Shown here: in pieces, positions 36,688-47,732 of the stretch
How the letters are laid out: every line of letters begins with the position of its first letter
Numbering within the stretch: position 1 is the stretch's first letter
Assembly (NCBI GenBank): GCA_032629725.1
Contig: JAFEVB010000018.1
Coordinates: forward strand, 496,001 to 560,000
Origin: Gremmenia infestans
Lineage: Eukaryota > Ascomycota > Leotiomycetes > Helotiales > Hamatocanthoscyphaceae
Direction: 5' to 3'
DNA length: 64,000 bases
Notes under the pieces: model-generated
Seen by the model: the letters and a program-made list of their open reading frames with translations, nothing else
Told to the model about the DNA's origin: nothing
Databases searched by the model: none
Made by a program: the position numbers and the translations under genes

Positions 36688-37768
36688 AGCTTCCCTACCT
36701 AGCAGCTGCGTACCAATATGATGCTGGCATGGCTCCTACACACTTTTGATGCGGGATAATTGATGCAGTCGTCTTTTATCCGATGCCGTCTCCGAGTCCA
36801 CTCCAGCTCTTTGAATAGGACTTTACGTACTTTTCTTCCAGCCAGCGCACGAATTCGGACTTCTGTATCCCAGTATCCAAGTTTTCAACCTGTTGAATGT
36901 GGAGGCAAATTGGATTGTTACAGAGGCGCGGTCTGTCGAAAGTCTATTTCCCGTCGCGGCACTGCAAGGCTTTCTCATGGTCGCCAAGTATTTCTATCGA
37001 ATTCGAGCTTGAGCCTGCCGATTGCCCGATGGAGACGTCCATTTTTCACGGATTATACGTCAATACGCCGTACATATATTTGTGAATATGGGGGGCGGGT
37101 TCGGCATAACCGCGCGTTTTGCCCTGCCTCATCCTTTGCCGCGCAATCGCGGCAGTGCTCTGTCACCAGAAGCTAGTACGGCTGTATACACCCCAAGTGC
37201 CAGTGGAAATACCAGATACCCCCCTTCGTGCCCCATTAGACCATTGCGGAGAGTGAAGTGAGGATCTGTCCGCCGAAAGTGTACTAGTTAGCCATTCCAG
37301 CCACGAAACCCCCGGAAAACCCGGGCTGAGGATGCTCACGATGTATTTTCCCCTTTTGTGCCTGCCAGCAGAACAGACTGAAGTCTGTCGGTGCCCATCC
37401 TGAAGTCAGGAAGTCTCTTGTGATAAGTCCACGCTCGCTGCGTTCTTGGTAGCATAGTGCGGTACTACAGAAGCTGTAGCTTTGCCATTTGGACAGAAGA
37501 AAAACGGCAGAATTTGAAACATGCACACAGTTTTGAATTGAACGCTGAAAATGAAACGTACGCGCTTGGATTTAGATAAACAAATCAAACAAATTCCTTA
37601 CTTTTCCTACTCTTATTCCCCTCCGCCAAGATGAATGCGCCTTCCAGTTCGGTATATCATTATCATTCCAATTTCAGATCTCCAAACTCCAAGAAATGCA
37701 GTCCCGATTGTATGCTTTCCCAACTCCCGCTAATTTCATATCCGAATTCGGCGTTTCTCTTCAAATCA

Positions 37769-39745
37769 TCACAGTATTTCCAGGAGATTTGGATCAATCA
37801 TGTCCAAATCCATCCGGCCGTCTTCCTCGTCCAGGCTTATCTCTCCGGCTCGAGCAACGGCGCTGCTGTCCCACACCCCCTCCCTTCTGGGCTCCATTGA
37901 TCTCAGCACATCTATTGCCTCTCGTTTCAAATTCCGGTCCGGGCACACCATTATGACCTTTGTCAGTGACGGGATAATTCCAATATCAAACACGAATCCC
38001 TTCATAAACTTCGGATGCGCCACTAATTGGCGGGAGAAGGACAGTATTGCGTGAACTGTGGGAAACCGATTCAAGTTCCCTGCACTGGGACCGGCAGCCA
38101 TAGATTGAGAGGATGAGGAAGTATGTGAAGAGAGCGTCGATCCAGATGATCCACTGGCGAGTAAATCCGCAGCCAGAGCTTGAATATGAAGGGTCACTGC
38201 TCCAAGGAACATCGATTCTCCAGGAGGGGTCGTGGCATAGTTTAATAGGGGCGAAAATGCATCATGCCAGTGTGCAAATTCGATAGCCAGGTTTGAGCTC
38301 GAATTCAAGGCTCCCGACCCTTCGTACCATTGTTTCAACTGGAGAGGAACCATGCTGAAATCCGGAGAGTTCTCCTCTTCCAGTTCCTCCTGCCAGAAAG
38401 ATGTGACTGATTTTGGTGGTTGCGTCGTTGTCAGAACCCTCCATTTAAGGTCTTCCAAGTATACTCGTGCTTCAGCCGTACTAGCAAAACCTCTCGGAAT
38501 TTCTAGGTGCTCTTCAGAGAACAAGAGGGTGAAGATTCGAGTTGTGAGTAGAGGCGCGTTCTCTTTCCTCTTGCTTAGGAGTGTGAGTGAAGGGCGGTCC
38601 AGCCGCATGAACGCCGTGAGAAGATCATCGTCAATCTCTGCACTTCCACGAATCCCAAGAGCGTTGACGCGGGGATAGTGGTATGCTTGAGGGTTGTTCG
38701 TGATTCGTTTTACGATCATGTCGATGGCGCTTTGGACTTGAACGATTGCTTGACGGAAATCCCCGTGGAGGCTTTCGAAGCAGAATATGAGAAGTGCGCT
38801 GATTAGGGCTATTCTCATCGAATCCTGCCCTGTGGCCACCATCTTTTGGATTCCCTTCAGAGCTTCACCATACTGCTGCAAGGCATGTTGATGATGCGCT
38901 TCTTTTTCGGAATCCCAAAGGTTTGCATATGGTGCCTTGGTGGCTAGGCTCAACGCTGCAGTGGCCACGGTCAGTTGTAGGATTGATGGGCTGTCGCAGG
39001 CCTGGAGAACAAGTGTATCCCATAGCGCGGGCTCGAAGCCAGTTGCAAGCTCAACAGAAGTCTCATCACGAAAGTGACAAAAGTACTGATACTCTTTCTG
39101 GTCTTGGAATACCACACCTGGTGGCATAAGTGAACGAGGCAGAGCCACTTGAGGTACACGTGGGGGAAACGGCAGAGGAGAGGGGGAAGGAGAGCGTGAT
39201 GGCGAAGGTGTGGAATCTCCTTGCATCAACGCTTTGGAAAGCAGCCTCCGCGGGACTGGAAGATTCAACTCCTTCACCGGAGGACTCTCCTCTTTCGAGG
39301 GGTAGCCGGCACATTTCCTTCCGAAATTCGTGCATCTTAAGCATTCTGGCTTGGTCTCGTCGCATTTGACTCGCCGTTGTCTGGTAATGACACGGGTCAG
39401 TAAAGTCTATTCTGGCCACGCATCATTTTCGAGCCAAGCTTTCCGAATATCATAGGCCCGCAGGTACGAAGTATTACGCAAACCTTCAAGCTTCGAAACC
39501 CCGCATGGGGGCCCACTGGAAGGGACACTCACTCTAAATGTCAGAATATCAGAGTCAGCATTGCTTAATAAAGAAGACTTTAGCTACGAGAGTTAAAATA
39601 ATAGTGTGGGGTAGTTAACTTTCAAACCCCCCTGTAATATTTGCTCTTGAGAAGATCACTTACTGCAAGTAACACAACCTGTTTTGACCTTTGGCTTGCT
39701 CGCACGTGGCTTTTTCGACGACGAATATTCGGATGGGCCGCACAT
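37769..39745 (-). CDS. Zn2Cys6 (fungal-type) transcription regulator, splice-phase anomaly
   Basis: Binuclear zinc cluster proteins bind DNA through six cysteines and carry a long regulatory domain. Exon 1 (39664-39745) starts MCGPSEYSSSKK and ends KTGCVTC, giving Cys 1 and 2 of the cluster. Exon 2 (37769-39380) starts with QRRVKCDETKPECLRCTNFG and RKCAGY, giving Cys 3-6, and runs open for about 536 codons. A proline/serine-rich linker and a helical domain of the fungal_trans type ('ALISALLIFCFESLHGDFRQA') follow. The donor GTAAGT and the acceptor (branch CTGAC, then ACCAG) are strong and define a 283-nt intron. However, exon 1 leaves one base and exon 2 needs two, so canonical splicing shifts the frame inside the cluster. 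One extra G at the donor (AG|GTAAGT) would restore TGC-AGA-CAA. It is either a real 1-bp loss or a sequence error. The target genes are unknown. Confidence 0.75.
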
Positions 39746-42593
39746 TTTGCTTCAAAAACCTATTGGGACAAGAAAAAAGGACAAAGGAAGAAACAGCAAT
39801 GAGAGAAGCGACCGTGTATCGAATGAACATGTAAGTAACATATGAAAAAGGCGGTCTGGTTTTGACTCTAAAATGACACCTTCTATTATATATGATGAAG
39901 ATCTCCACGATGCCAGATAAGATAGAATTATCACATAGGAAGCGCGCCGTGGGGGATCGAGACTGCTCGTACCAGAGAGCCAATCAGCATCGACCAACTC
40001 TATTGCAGCCTCCACCAGTCCAGTCGGCGTGAACTTGACAACGTCTAAATTACTATCCTTGCTGATGTAAGATGCAAAACTAAGGAAGGAACATCAGAAA
40101 AGGACCGTGCTTCATCTTCTTCAGCACAAAGATAGGCATCTCAATCATCCTGATAGTAGGTGGAGTTTATAACTCGTAAATTCGGTTCTCGAATAGTATT
40201 CGGCGATTCGCTAAACGAATAATAGCTCGAGCCCCAGACAACTTCTAGAGGAACGGTCAGACTTTCGAGGAAATGTTCTAGGCTGATCGGGTTTCCGCAG
40301 CGTGCCGCTGACGTGCATACAGGCGAAGCCGTAAGATGCTCCGCTGAGCATCGTAGGCTTCCTCTTCCTGTCCCTCTCCTTCTTGCCCCAATCAGTCAAC
40401 CTCGGAGGAAGCTGTTCTTTGAGTGGCCCGAGTTCGACGCCCATTTTAGATCCCGCTAACAACTAATGGTCCTCGGGAGCTACAGTACGATGCGATGTGC
40501 TCCCGACAGCTGGGTTCTTCTCTTCCGGTCTTTGAGTTTATGACGCCAAGATGGGCCCTCCGCACGGCACATGCTGGCAATGGGATAGCCCTGAAAGACT
40601 GTGATCCATTCTCGATCAAAGCAAGTTTGTTTACTTTACTTGTAGCAACCTTATTTATCTACCATATATTTTCAAACCCCCAATAAGTGCCTTGCTTCTC
40701 CGGAACTTGCAACAACACGTATACGACTTGACTTCCTGCTCCTAATGGAATGAAATTCTCAAAACTCTGGAAAGTTCCATATACGTAAAATTGACCAAGC
40801 GAATGATGAGAACAAGCCAATTCTCTACTGTTAAACATCGGCTCATTTCTGCAAATCCTCTATTCCCATACAAGAAACATATTAATCTATTAATTCATAG
40901 CACAGCACAACGCGGCATATCTAGAACGAAGAAGTACGAGAGAAAGAAAGCCTATCCAAGGCGAGGCCCGTTCTCTAGCAGGGATTCTCCTTCCTGCAGG
41001 AACCGATTGATGGCCAGTGCAAAACGTAGCAGTGTGGACCCACGACCTTTCACGTAATTTGTCCATCTTGGTGTTGCAGGTGATATTCTGTAGACGTCGT
41101 CGCATTCGACCAACTCTTACTATCCATTTCTAATCCACTCTAGTTCTACGCGTGATAAGCTTCTATACGCGTTCTAAACGTTCTTATTATAAGGGGTATG
41201 TTACTACATTTGCACCGCTAAAACCTAATCCCGTATGAAATGAGTCTAGCTAGCACTTCCGCCGTGTGTAATCGAAATAGCTAGGCCGTAATATACTATA
41301 GGAGTAAAAGTAAAACAAAAATAAAAGGTGAAGCTTCATTCACAATGCTATATCATGTCGAGAATGTTTATTTACTACCTGTACCTACGTCGATTGAGAC
41401 ACCGTCCGATAGACTGGACTGGGTACCTCGATTCGCTGGATTCGAAACCCTATCCATCCATCCACCCATCCATCCAATAAGATAACAGCAACCCACCAAC
41501 GGAGTCTTGCAGCCTTGGCAGGCTGGGGGTGGGGCTGGTTCAGCCCTACAGATGGATGCCGTTGCTAAATGGAGATATGTTCCTGCACTACACCTCCTCC
41601 GCACAGTACCTTAAGTACAGTACGTATATTACGGGACGCTACAGTACAGTGACCTAGCTCCGCAGGGTCGTGGCTTTGCTTGGGCCTCTCCTTGTCCTCT
41701 TTTGTTGAGCCTCTCCTCTCTTCTTCGCACTCGCATGTTTTTTAAGTCCGACATTACAAGTACACTCCCCACTACTTACAGTACCTTACTTAGCGCTGAT
41801 CTCTAGAATCACTCGATCCTAGCTACAGTACGTACGGAGTATATAACTAGCTTACTCCATATAAGCCTCGCAAAACTAATCTAAACCAGACCAAACCATT
41901 CTTAATGTAAAACCTGTTAATTGGACCCTTGTCTTGCGAGTACGAGTTACAAGTCTCAATGTCTCATAACACCGCCAAGTCATAATAAACTTATCCATCC
42001 ATCGTTGAAATTTTCTTGAACGAAAAACGAAACGAAATATAATGACTTGATTAGGTAAATTCTATTTCAAGATTGGGGCAATGCAATATAATACCATGCG
42101 TTTTGACTTGGTAGTAAGGGTAGGGTAGACAATATTCTTTTGAATCTCTGTCTCCCAGATGGGTTTACGTGAGATTTCGAGGCTAGGAAGTAGGCCCGAG
42201 CTATGGTTGGTTGACGGTAGATCGACAGCTAACTAGTTGCCTGAATCTCGCACATAAGTGTCGGATGCCCCGACTTAGCCTTGTATAGTCTGAACTTTCA
42301 AGTTAACGTTGCAGAGAAGTGTGAGAAGATCATCGTGAAATTTAGGCAGTACTGTATGTTGTTTTGTTGTCTATGTCTGACACAAGATGCATCCCTTGAC
42401 CTTTCCACCACAAGGATGTCAATTGTTTTTCTACCGCAGAGACAGCAACCCGCCAAATGCAAAATGCAAATCAATTCCAAGTCAGTAAGGTATCTCTGCT
42501 CCACCAACTTCAATCCAGCAAACTGTCTTTACAAACATCCGAAATGTCGGGGAACCCTCGCATCTTGTTTTATGCCCTGTAATATTCTCAGTC
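39746..42593. other. Intergenic region of about 2.8 kb, no gene seen
   Basis: Open frames are short and lack family features or consistent splice sites. A CATC-type microsatellite (ATCCATCC repeats) lies near 41,452-41,475, and several TACAGTAC-like motifs occur between 41,620 and 41,840. An AT-richer patch near 41,200-41,340 shows no recognisable repeat. Confidence 0.55.
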
Positions 42594-44523
42594 TCAAGCC
42601 GCGCGCTTTCGCTTTCGTACAGAAGGCTTTCGTGTCTGGGAGACACTTGACGGCGGTGCGGTCAAAAGATGGGACATGCGGAAATGGTCCTGGAAAGAAA
42701 ACATCCCGTTTGCCTCACCACAAGGACATATAACACTTTTCGATGCCGGACTTGCAAAGAATGTATCGAAAACCTTTGCAACTTTGTTTTTCCAGTTGGT
42801 TTTCTTCTGCAGCTCCTCTGCTTTGCCATCAATGTTGTTTGCCCATTTTCGGATGGGATCCAAAGCATCAAACCATGCCTCCAATGCGACTTTGACGTCG
42901 TCGTTGTTGTTGAATGCTGCCTTGATGGAGTCCAGAAATTGATCGTAAATATCTTGTTCCTCAGACGAGTACTTGAAGTCCCTGAACTTGGTACGCAGGA
43001 AATGGGAAAGGGTCTTCGCCGACTTGGAGGTTGTAAACTCAGTGGAGATGAGGAATCCACCACGAGTCGTGAATATGGCATGTATGGTACCGGATGGCAG
43101 ATATAGGACTTCGGAAGAGTTTGTCTTCACGATTACGCCCCCTTCCAGGTATTTTCCGACTTTTCTAAGCGTTCCCTTGCTGAAGAAATGAGAGTTAGCC
43201 TCAAAACAACCTAAAATACACATTGATGTCTCAGATTCTGTGGGGCATTCCCAAAGGATAAGCTCGAAAGTATGTGCAAACTCCAAGTGGTTCTCGAGTA
43301 GGGGATTAGGGCGCTCTGACTATCATACCTTCTTCGATCTCCTTTCTGCATGTATTGCAGATTCTTAGCAGTGGGGGGAAATAGCAACCATACTTGCTCA
43401 CATGGTCCAAGAGTCGTTGTGATGGAGTCGAAATGATCTGTAAGTATTAGTATTTCTCTTTTCAGATGAATGCGATGTGCTTACCAATGAGCAGATTCGT
43501 GGCCCAGAACTCTGGCGTCAAGAGTACTTGCAGGTTGGTCTGGTTTATGGCCTTTGCGGGGAACAGTTCCTCTGGGACCTTGATTGTTTTATCTGGGAGG
43601 ACCTCGGGAAGTTGGTATCCAATGATAGCAACTGGATCGTGCCGGCTTGGCTCATGCAACTGTGCTACTGCCCTCAGTGGGTCAGCTTCCACCCCTGTGG
43701 CCTTTCCAAAGGCTCGGCAAGTAGGCTCCTCTTCTGGCAGATCCGTAGCAGTTCCATTATTTGCTTCCAAATCCAATTTCTCTTTGTTCACTTTAGCCTT
43801 GGTGATCAAGTCAAGTGTAGCTAGGAAGACAGACTCCGTTGTAGGGGGGGTTTTAGACCAGCAACTGTTGACGAGTCAGTATCGTACCATTCGCTAGAAG
43901 AAAATAAGAGCTGCTGAGTATTCTGGACGTTGGGAAGGGGTTTGTAGGTAAGTGTTCTAAGGTACAAGGCATGCGCGATGGAAATCGACGAACTCTTGGA
44001 ATCCGAAGACAAGCGGGCAGAAAACCGTGGAAATCTTCCACAGTTCTCTTGTTTCGTATGGGATCTCCGACATGCCACAGAGCGTAACACCTCGCAGCAG
44101 CTTCTTGGTATCTTGACTAAAAGACGACAAGAATTCCATGACTGCTTCAGAAGTGCTGTCATGTGCAAGTCCTTCATCCACATCCATGTCGTTGGTTAGA
44201 TCGATCACTCCACTAGCACGCTTGCGGCTGGAAACAAGTTAGCTTCCTGCTCTGCTGCCACCTCCCCTTTCTTGTTACTCGACTTACTATAGTTCGTTTT
44301 TGTTCCTCGGGATCCAGACCACCTCCAAACCACGGTCCTTGTACTCGCTTGTCGAGAGATGTATGTTGAGATCGTATGAGGAGCTGAAGACAAGTCCACA
44401 GTATGGGCATGTGGTCATACAGATCGCAGTGCAGATTTTGCCGTTTCCCTCCGGCCAGTCTCTTGGGTTCAGAACATGGCACTCGCAAGGTGCGACGCGT
44501 GGTGTTACTAGAGCTGCGCTCAT
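42594..44523 (-). CDS. JmjC-domain protein with N- and C-terminal zinc-finger-like motifs
   Basis: JmjC proteins are Fe(II)/2-oxoglutarate oxygenases, often histone demethylases. My model has exons 44288-44523, 43966-44227, about 43485-43833, 43329-43437 and 42594-43179, giving about 513 aa in frame. Exon 1 has CPYCGLVFSSSYDLNIHL. Exons 1 and 2 join as NELY-RKRASGVIDLTND. Exon 4 carries the metal site DHFDS and GPCEQVWLLFPPT. A 149-nt intron ending GCTAAC...TTCTTCAG leads to SKGTLRKVGKYLEGG and LYLPSGTIHAIFT, whose His is the third Fe ligand. The C-terminus has CPCG...FSFQDHFRMSH and a basic tail. Weak point: the intron at 43834-43965 uses a poor donor (GTACCT) and a GAG acceptor. Alternatively, exon 3 may start earlier (LLFSSSEWYDTDSSTVAGL) and then meet a one-base frame problem at the C7 run (plus-strand G7, 43844-43850). 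The substrate is unknown; residues for 2-oxoglutarate binding were not verified. Confidence 0.7.
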
Positions 44524-46131
44524 ATTCGTAGTGGAGTTGGATTTGTGGTTGCGAAATGGATGATTTTACGCTGTCAATGGATGAGGCTCCAAGGGAGGAG
44601 GTAAGGACAATTTATTAGCTTCATCAATAAAGGTCGTGCTTAATCGCTTTTTCCAAGCCAGAGAGAGAAAGTGTGAATCGGTTTCAGCTACAACGTATCC
44701 CCATTGTTGTGAATAGAGATTTACGTAGAAGGAGCTAGCGAGAAGAGAGATTATGTTTGGCTATTGGAGACATCCATTGGCTCTTTCCTTATTCTCAAAT
44801 TCGCTTTTCACACAAATCTGTAGGTGGAAAGAAAGAATGACGCATATAATGATGTAAAAGTTCGAACCGGATGGCTATATCTAGTCTTTCGGGAAGGAAC
44901 GATCCCGAAAAAGTACTTGTATCATAAGACTTCTCGGCTGGGATTGAAGAGTCTGGAGACGAGGAACTCCACACGATACGATTGAGAGCGCGGGAGCATT
45001 CATAAGCTTACTGTAACATTTTGATGCCTTAGACTGATGAATGAGAAAAAGTTCGACAGCAGTCCCTTACTAGCTCATGAATTATTTTTCGCGGAGTTAA
45101 TAGCAGTCATCCACTCTTTTCCTCACTGATCACGTCTCTTTGTTTATATTCGTAACATTAGCACTGATGTAGTATTCTCACTTGTACTTTTTCTTTTAGT
45201 TGCATCATCCTTTATCCAATCCCTGCAGGAGAATAGGAAGCCGGTCCCACAATGTCCGAATTTATTTGAAGGAATAAAAACTGATGTTTGTAGAAAAGAC
45301 TAGACACACCCAGTCGAAGGACGTGTACTGCTATTTCTGTAGCGAGTCTCTATGAAGATCCAGATAGAAAACCGTTCCTCTAATACCCGTTGACGGGAAA
45401 CGTTCCCACTGGTTAGTTATCTTGGATTGACGACTAGGTAAATTTCCTTAAATAGTGTCAGGACTAGTGGTTGTATGCTAGCGCCAAATCAATAAAGAGC
45501 CATATTGAACTACCAGTTTGTCCTACTTTTAATATAAGTTATAGACGTTGGGGTCTAAGGCCTCTCTCTTCCTCACATCTAGCAATAAATACTCGAACCA
45601 TTCGCTTAGTATTAGACCATTTCTAGTCCAACTTTCAATGTATTCGACAACCTCAATTAACTTGATATTAAGATTATTCCCAGTAGGTGGATCCATTAAT
45701 TTTATACTTAATATCAACCGCTTGTTTTTAGCAGACATCCTAGGGAAAGAAAAGAGATCACGAGCTGTTTTAGGCTAACAGGGAGAAATTACCATAGCTT
45801 TTTTGCCCCTATAGGGGTCTTTAGAGAGTCTTCAAGGGTCCTGTCTGAAAGAACTAACGCTAAACAGTTTAGCCAGGGAACTAACTACTTAAATAAACAT
45901 GAACAGTGATAACTACAGTTTACGTTAAGCTAGTTAGGTATAATAGCTTAATTTTCCAACTACGTATTAGGAACATTATCGGCGTGTCTTCGAATGCATT
46001 CATAGGTAAAAGCATAATAGAAGATCTAGCTCCGCTATCATCTTCCAGAAATCGCTCATTGACTATATTGTCAAGTGGCTGAACTCACTTCACTGACTAA
46101 ACTATTATCGGTACACCGCTCGAGCGTTACA

Positions 46132-46233
46132 ATGACACCCACGACATCCCTCTCAACATCCACTGTACCACTCACTGGATCCGGTAGCGGAACTCGGACA
46201 GAAAAACTTAGATCGGCCAGAGTAATGTCCACG
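46132..46233 (+). other. Possible orphan first exon
   Basis: ATG opens MTPTTSLSTSTVPLTGSGSG and continues to VMST, followed by a good donor (GTGAGTG). I find no convincing downstream exon before the EF-hand gene. It may be the remains of a truncated gene, or chance. Confidence 0.2.
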
Positions 46234-46364
46234 TGAGTGTTTCACTTCTAGTTGATCATTGACATGCTTCGCTATCTCAATCACAAGTCTCGCGTAAACT
46301 TCTATAGTGTTTTACATCTCCGTAACAACTTGCTGCTACTTAAAGAGGCCTTGTGGTAGATAAG

Positions 46365-46432
46365 AAAATCGGCACCAATTTATAAGGTGCCAGGCGGCGT
46401 GGGATATTAACAGTCAACCATAATGAGTGGCA
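46365..46432. repeat. 68-bp inverted-repeat element (copy 2, degenerate)
   Basis: Shares CGGCACCAA, GGCGG, ATTAACAGTCAACCATAATG and AGTG with 36345-36412 in the same order and spacing. Its terminal inverted repeats have decayed. Confidence 0.5.
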
Positions 46433-46613
46433 TATGCGCGTATTTCCAATATCAAGACTTCACTTTAAAGTAGATATTTGTGAGGAAGGACGAATGAACT
46501 TTCCTTCCTACAACTACGTTAGTATTACGAGTATAAAATATGAAACGATGAAATAACAATGGTCATACTGGTACAAGTACTTATGCTGGACTGAACTGAT
46601 ATAGGACGATTTT

Positions 46614-46628
46614 ACCCCGCAGCGGGGT
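46614..46628. repeat. Perfect GC hairpin
   Basis: ACCCCGC, a single A, then GCGGGGT: 7-bp arms in otherwise AT-rich DNA, about 300 bp upstream of the EF-hand gene. It could be a protein-binding palindrome. There is no U-tract that would suggest a terminator. Confidence 0.5.
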
Positions 46629-46689
46629 CAATTTAGCGTAATATTGTGAACTTCATACTCCAGCTTTTTTTTCACTCCACGTCCGTGAT

Positions 46690-46700
46690 ACTTATATAAA
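46690..46700 (+). promoter_or_regulatory. TATA-like box of the EF-hand gene
   Basis: TTATATAAAT about 225 bp before the start codon, with a CT/CA-rich stretch (AATCAACCCCACC) following near 46,855. Assigned from position and sequence only. Confidence 0.35.
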
Positions 46701-46922
46701 TCACATGTTTCGAGTCTATTAAACTCAATTTACAACTATCAGCTCGTACATTTTACTCCAGACAAAACCCGCGAAAGACTGTAAAGGAAAAAAGGGACTG
46801 TCACATGTTATCTTATCACCTGATATAAGCTTGGTGGACGCCAATCTGATCTGCAATCAACCCCACCTCAAGCTCTTCACGATTCCAAAAACATATCACC
46901 AAGCTCAACCAGAATACTACTT

Positions 46923-47732
46923 ATGAGCTACTTCGACATGTCGGGACAAAATGCAACCGTAAGACACAGTCCCGCGTTCCTTTGCCCTAAGTTGTCGCAT
47001 TATACTAACCATATGGTGGTATCTAGCAGTTGACAGCGCAGCAGGCGCAAGACAAGGCGGCCTTGAAAGACGCGTTTGCGCTTTTTGTGAGTCCATTCCT
47101 AGTGATACTTTACGCTTCTGTCTGATAACCCACCTAGGATAGCGACAACGATGGTAAGGAATTAAAAGCCATTCTTCTACTTCTTGTCAAATGGGACTAA
47201 TATATATGCGTGTCCAGGCGTCATCACGAAGGAGGAACTGGGCGCCGTTATGCACTCCCTTGGGCTCAAGGCAACCCCTTCCCAGCTCGAAGACATGATC
47301 AATGAGATCGATCTCGACCATACGGGTACCGTAGACCTAGAAGGTAAGTTTCCGCCGCCTTGTTATGCCTATACCGTTGCAAACGCTAATTAATGTGCGA
47401 TCGCTGTAGAATTCATCAAAATGATGACCATGGAGACGAAACCCGCCAATATCGAGCAAGAAATGCGCAACGCCTTCAGGGTCTTCGACAAAGATAACAG
47501 CGGCACGATATCTGCGGACGAGATCGCTACGGTTATGGCGACGTTTGGGCAGAATCTCTCGAAAGATGAGGTGCAGTTCATGGTTGAGGAGGTTGATAAG
47601 AATGGTGATGGGACTATTGATTGTATGCCCTCCAACCCCGACCCCCTGCCTTCGAATCCGGCTTTGTGAAAGTGGTATAAATACTGATTGGATTTAGATG
47701 AGGAATTTGTCAGTTTCTGTATGGAAAAGTAA
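46923..47732 (+). CDS. Calmodulin-like protein with four EF-hands
   Basis: Six exons: 46923-46958, 47030-47086, 47138-47153, 47218-47343, 47410-47622 and 47698-47732. All introns are GT-AG and in phase, giving 160 aa. Calcium loops sit at about residues 32-43 (DSDNDGVITKEE), 68-79 (DLDHTGTVDLEE), 105-116 (DKDNSGTISADE) and 141-152 (DKNGDGTIDYEE). Each keeps the position-12 glutamate, so all four may bind Ca2+; loop 2 has T at position 5 and may be weaker. The family is a calcium sensor that binds and activates target enzymes. The N-terminal extension (MSYFDMSGQNAT) and many substitutions set it apart from canonical fungal calmodulin, so it is likely a paralogue. The first acceptor is a tandem CTAG/CAG pair that could insert one glutamine. 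Confidence 0.9.

Larger units (their letters stand above)
35921..37768. other. Intergenic region, no gene seen
   Basis: I see no supported coding region between the phosphatase and the Zn2Cys6 gene. It holds a 68-bp inverted-repeat element (36345-36412), an AAAAC microsatellite (36662-36687) and a small palindrome GCCGCGCAATCGCGGC near 37,138. Short open frames here have no family features. Confidence 0.55.
44524..46922. other. Intergenic region of about 2.4 kb
   Basis: There is no complete gene. Contents are an ATG-to-stop frame of 69 codons on the minus strand (45529-45738, 'EVVEYIESWTRNGLILSEWF') of unknown meaning, an orphan first-exon-like frame at 46132-46233, the second copy of the 68-bp element (46365-46432), a GC-rich hairpin (46614-46628) and a TATA-like box upstream of the EF-hand gene. 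Confidence 0.5.

Noticed and set aside
40211..40462. 84-codon minus-strand frame
   Set aside because: No motif, and codon use is unlike the confirmed genes; probably chance.
41430..41475. tRNA-like B-box (GGTTTCGAATCC on the minus strand)
   Set aside because: No A-box at the right distance and no cloverleaf; the upstream sequence is a CATC microsatellite.
43180..43328. Apparent frameshift between JmjC exon 4 and the following frame
   Set aside because: A 149-nt intron (GTATGA ... GCTAACTCTCATTTCTTCAG) joins the two in phase, so no frameshift is needed here.
45529..45738. 69-codon minus-strand frame as a gene
   Set aside because: Starts with ATG and reads protein-like, but has no recognisable family, neighbours or splice signals; kept only as a note in the intergenic entry.
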